A program made the position numbers and the translations under genes. Of a stretch of 64,000 nucleotides of DNA, positions 61,822-64,000 are shown in pieces. This stretch comes from Burkholderiales bacterium (lineage in GTDB: Bacteria > Pseudomonadota > Gammaproteobacteria > Burkholderiales > Burkholderiaceae_C): contig CANCFV010000005.1 in NCBI GenBank assembly GCA_947377275.1, positions 1 through 64,000 of the forward strand, given 5' to 3'. Position 1 is the stretch's first letter; each line of letters opens with the position of its first letter. The notes under the pieces are model-generated. The model was not told where the DNA came from. It worked only from the letters and a program-made list of their open reading frames with translations, and searched no databases.

Positions 61822-62886
61822 TCAAGCTTGTGCAGCAACAACCACACGGTTTCGACCGGCTTGTTTGCCCTGATACAAAGCCCGGTCGGCCCGCGCCAAG
61901 GCTTGCTCGACCGATTCACCGGGGGCCAACACCGTCAAACCCAAGGTGATGCTCAAGGGAAAAGGGGGCCCGCCGGCGGAGGCCAGGTCACCCACGCCTT
62001 GGCGCAGGCGTTCGGCCACTTGCACGGCCTCTTCGCCATCGGTGCCTGGCAGCAGCATCAAAAACTCCTCTCCGCCCCAGCGAGCCACGTGGTCGACCTC
62101 GCGCACGCCAGCGCGCAGCACCCGGGCCACGGCCTTGAGGGCCTGATCGCCCTGGGCGTGGCCGTACTGGTCGTTGACCTGCTTGAAGTGGTCGATGTCG
62201 CCGATCAAGACCGACAAGGGCCGGCCGCCGCGCTGGAAAACAGCCGCCTCGTGCTGGGCCACCTCCATCGCAAACCGGCGGTTGTGCAGATGCGTGAGCG
62301 GGTCGGTGCAGGCCAGCACCTTGAGTTTGACCTCGGCTTGTCGCACCAAGTGCCCGTACAACAGCGACAACAAAGACAGGATGGTCAGCGCGCTGGCCAG
62401 GTTGAAGTAATGCAAGGCATCCAGCACCAGCGGCGCCAGCTGGTGCGGCGGCTGGGCGTGGCGAAAAGCCATGTCCATGGCCAGGTAACACAAGGCGGTG
62501 GCCACCGCGACCGACACCTTGACCGTCATGGACACGGTGCTGCTGACCAGCGCCACGGGGATGATGAGGACCACATAGAAGTGAAACCCGCTGTCCCAAC
62601 CCAGCAGCCTCACGGCCAGCAAGCCATGCAACACGATCTCCAGGCACATCAAGGCCTGCGCCACCATCATGTGACGGGAGCGGATCAGCATGTAGGCCAG
62701 GCCATAGGTCAGCACGCTGGCCACGTTGATGCACCCCATCTCGGTCAGCCCCAAGGCCATGAACAAGGCACTGAACACCGCATGGGCCAAGGCGGCAATC
62801 ACGGCGACGGCTTGCATCAAGCGCACGAACCTCGCCGCCTCGGGTGTGGCGGCGGTGATCGAGGGGATAGACAGCGCACTGCTCAC
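61822..62886 (-). CDS. Membrane diguanylate cyclase (GGDEF)
   Basis: TM N-terminus; TDPLTHLHNRRF..REVDHVARWGGEEFLMLLPG (active site plus RxxD I-site). Confidence 0.94.
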   Translation of the reverse strand: MSSALSIPSITAATPEAARFVRLMQAVAVIAALAHAVFSALFMALGLTEMGCINVASVLTYGLAYMLIRSRHMMVAQALMCLEIVLHGLLAVRLLGWDSGFHFYVVLIIPVALVSSTVSMTVKVSVAVATALCYLAMDMAFRHAQPPHQLAPLVLDALHYFNLASALTILSLLSLLYGHLVRQAEVKLKVLACTDPLTHLHNRRFAMEVAQHEAAVFQRGGRPLSVLIGDIDHFKQVNDQYGHAQGDQALKAVARVLRAGVREVDHVARWGGEEFLMLLPGTDGEEAVQVAERLRQGVGDLASAGGPPFPLSITLGLTVLAPGESVEQALARADRALYQGKQAGRNRVVVAAQA

Positions 62887-63155
62887 AAAAAGGGTCCTGA
62901 CAAGACGAGCGACACGTTGATATCGTCAGGCGCCACCAGAAACTGAAGGGGCGAAACACACACTTTGTCGGCCCCGAAGCCTTGGTCAGCCTGGTGGGAC
63001 GCCGACAGGCAGTGGCTCAAGTCCAACTGCGGCCTGGACGGCACCAGCGAAACCGCGCATTCCGCTTTCAAGACACCCCGCTGGGACAGGCCCACGCACG
63101 CTGACACACGCCCGGCGCGATCGGCTAGCATGTCGGGTTCGCCCGGAGCCTGCTT

Positions 63156-64000
63156 GTGTCTACCTCGTCCACCCCATCTGCCACGCCGTTCGGCCTCGAA
63201 ACCGGCCGCCGCCGCACGTTCGCCATCATTTCCCACCCTGACGCCGGTAAAACCACGCTGACGGAAAAGCTGCTGCTGTTCTCGGGCGCCATCCACATCG
63301 CCGGGGCCGTCAAGGGCCGCAAGGCCTCGCGCCACGCCACCTCTGACTGGATGGAAATCGAAAAGCAGCGCGGCATCTCGGTGGCATCGTCGGTCATGCA
63401 GATGCTGTACCGCGAACACGTGGTCAACCTGCTCGACACGCCCGGCCACAAAGACTTCTCGGAAGACACCTACCGCGTGCTCACCGCCGTCGACTCGGCC
63501 TTGATGGTGATCGACGCGGCCAACGGCGTGGAAGCGCAAACCAAGCGCCTGATCGAGGTCTGCCGCCAACGCGACACGCCCATCATCACGTTTGTGAACA
63601 AGATGGACCGCGAAGGCCGCGACCCCCTTGAGTTGCTGGACGAAGTCGAGCAAGAACTCGGCATGCCCTGCGTGCCCATGACCTGGCCCGTGGGCCAAGG
63701 CAAGCAGTTTGGCGGCATCGTCAACCTGCGCAGCCAGTCGATGCGCCTGTTCGCCGCGGGCGAAGACAAGCGCGGCGACGACGACGAAACCGTGCCCTTG
63801 AGTGAGCGCGACAAGCTGCACGCCAAGTTTGGCCACGACTGGGAGCTGGCCGAAGCCAACATGGAGCTGATGAAAGAGGCGGCCCCCGCTTTTGATCTGG
63901 AGCTGTTCCTGACCGCCAAGCAAACCCCCGTGTTCTTTGGCTCGGCGGTGAACAACTTCGGCGTGCAAGAGGTGCTCGACGCCCTGGTGGACCTGGCCCC
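63156..64000 (+). CDS. prfC: Peptide chain release factor 3, 3'-truncated by window edge
   Basis: GTG start; [92 protein letters not shown]; absent from the ORF track. Confidence 0.96.
   Translation, partial: MSTSSTPSATPFGLETGRRRTFAIISHPDAGKTTLTEKLLLFSGAIHIAGAVKGRKASRHATSDWMEIEKQRGISVASSVMQMLYREHVVNLLDTPGHKDFSEDTYRVLTAVDSALMVIDAANGVEAQTKRLIEVCRQRDTPIITFVNKMDREGRDPLELLDEVEQELGMPCVPMTWPVGQGKQFGGIVNLRSQSMRLFAAGEDKRGDDDETVPLSERDKLHAKFGHDWELAEANMELMKEAAPAFDLELFLTAKQTPVFFGSAVNNFGVQEVLDALVDLA

Overview
A GC-rich chromosomal window, probably from a betaproteobacterium of the order Burkholderiales (inferred from protein style and gene neighbourhoods; not tested). It is densely packed with protein-coding genes. 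I found no rRNA, tRNA, CRISPR array, transposase or prophage. It opens inside leuS (leuS-lptE-holA) and ends inside prfC. That last gene is missing from the supplied ORF track because it starts with GTG and has no stop in the window. Main blocks: (i) a polyamine block, puuC / puuB / puuD-puuA-potFGHI-porin, apparently split by an iron-uptake cassette (TonB receptor, PepSY protein, two small membrane proteins) with a near-perfect Fur box; (ii) a large c-di-GMP content, including a single ORF carrying two complete membrane-GGDEF modules and a tightly overlapping DGC-DGC-hybrid kinase-HD-GYP cluster followed by a porin-like protein and a PstS-like periplasmic protein; (iii) two orphan HxxxDG-type acyltransferases, one resembling plant BAHD enzymes; (iv) a barnase-like RNase next to a C-terminally extended barstar; (v) a SAH riboswitch upstream of ahcY-tlyA-metF; (vi) a PEP-CTERM protein. 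The most interesting candidates are the tandem diguanylate cyclase, the seven- or eight-gene c-di-GMP/porin/PstS-like cluster, the phased three-copy TGCGG operator array upstream of a CysB-like regulator, and the BAHD-like enzyme. Family calls come from reading motifs only; no database search was run.
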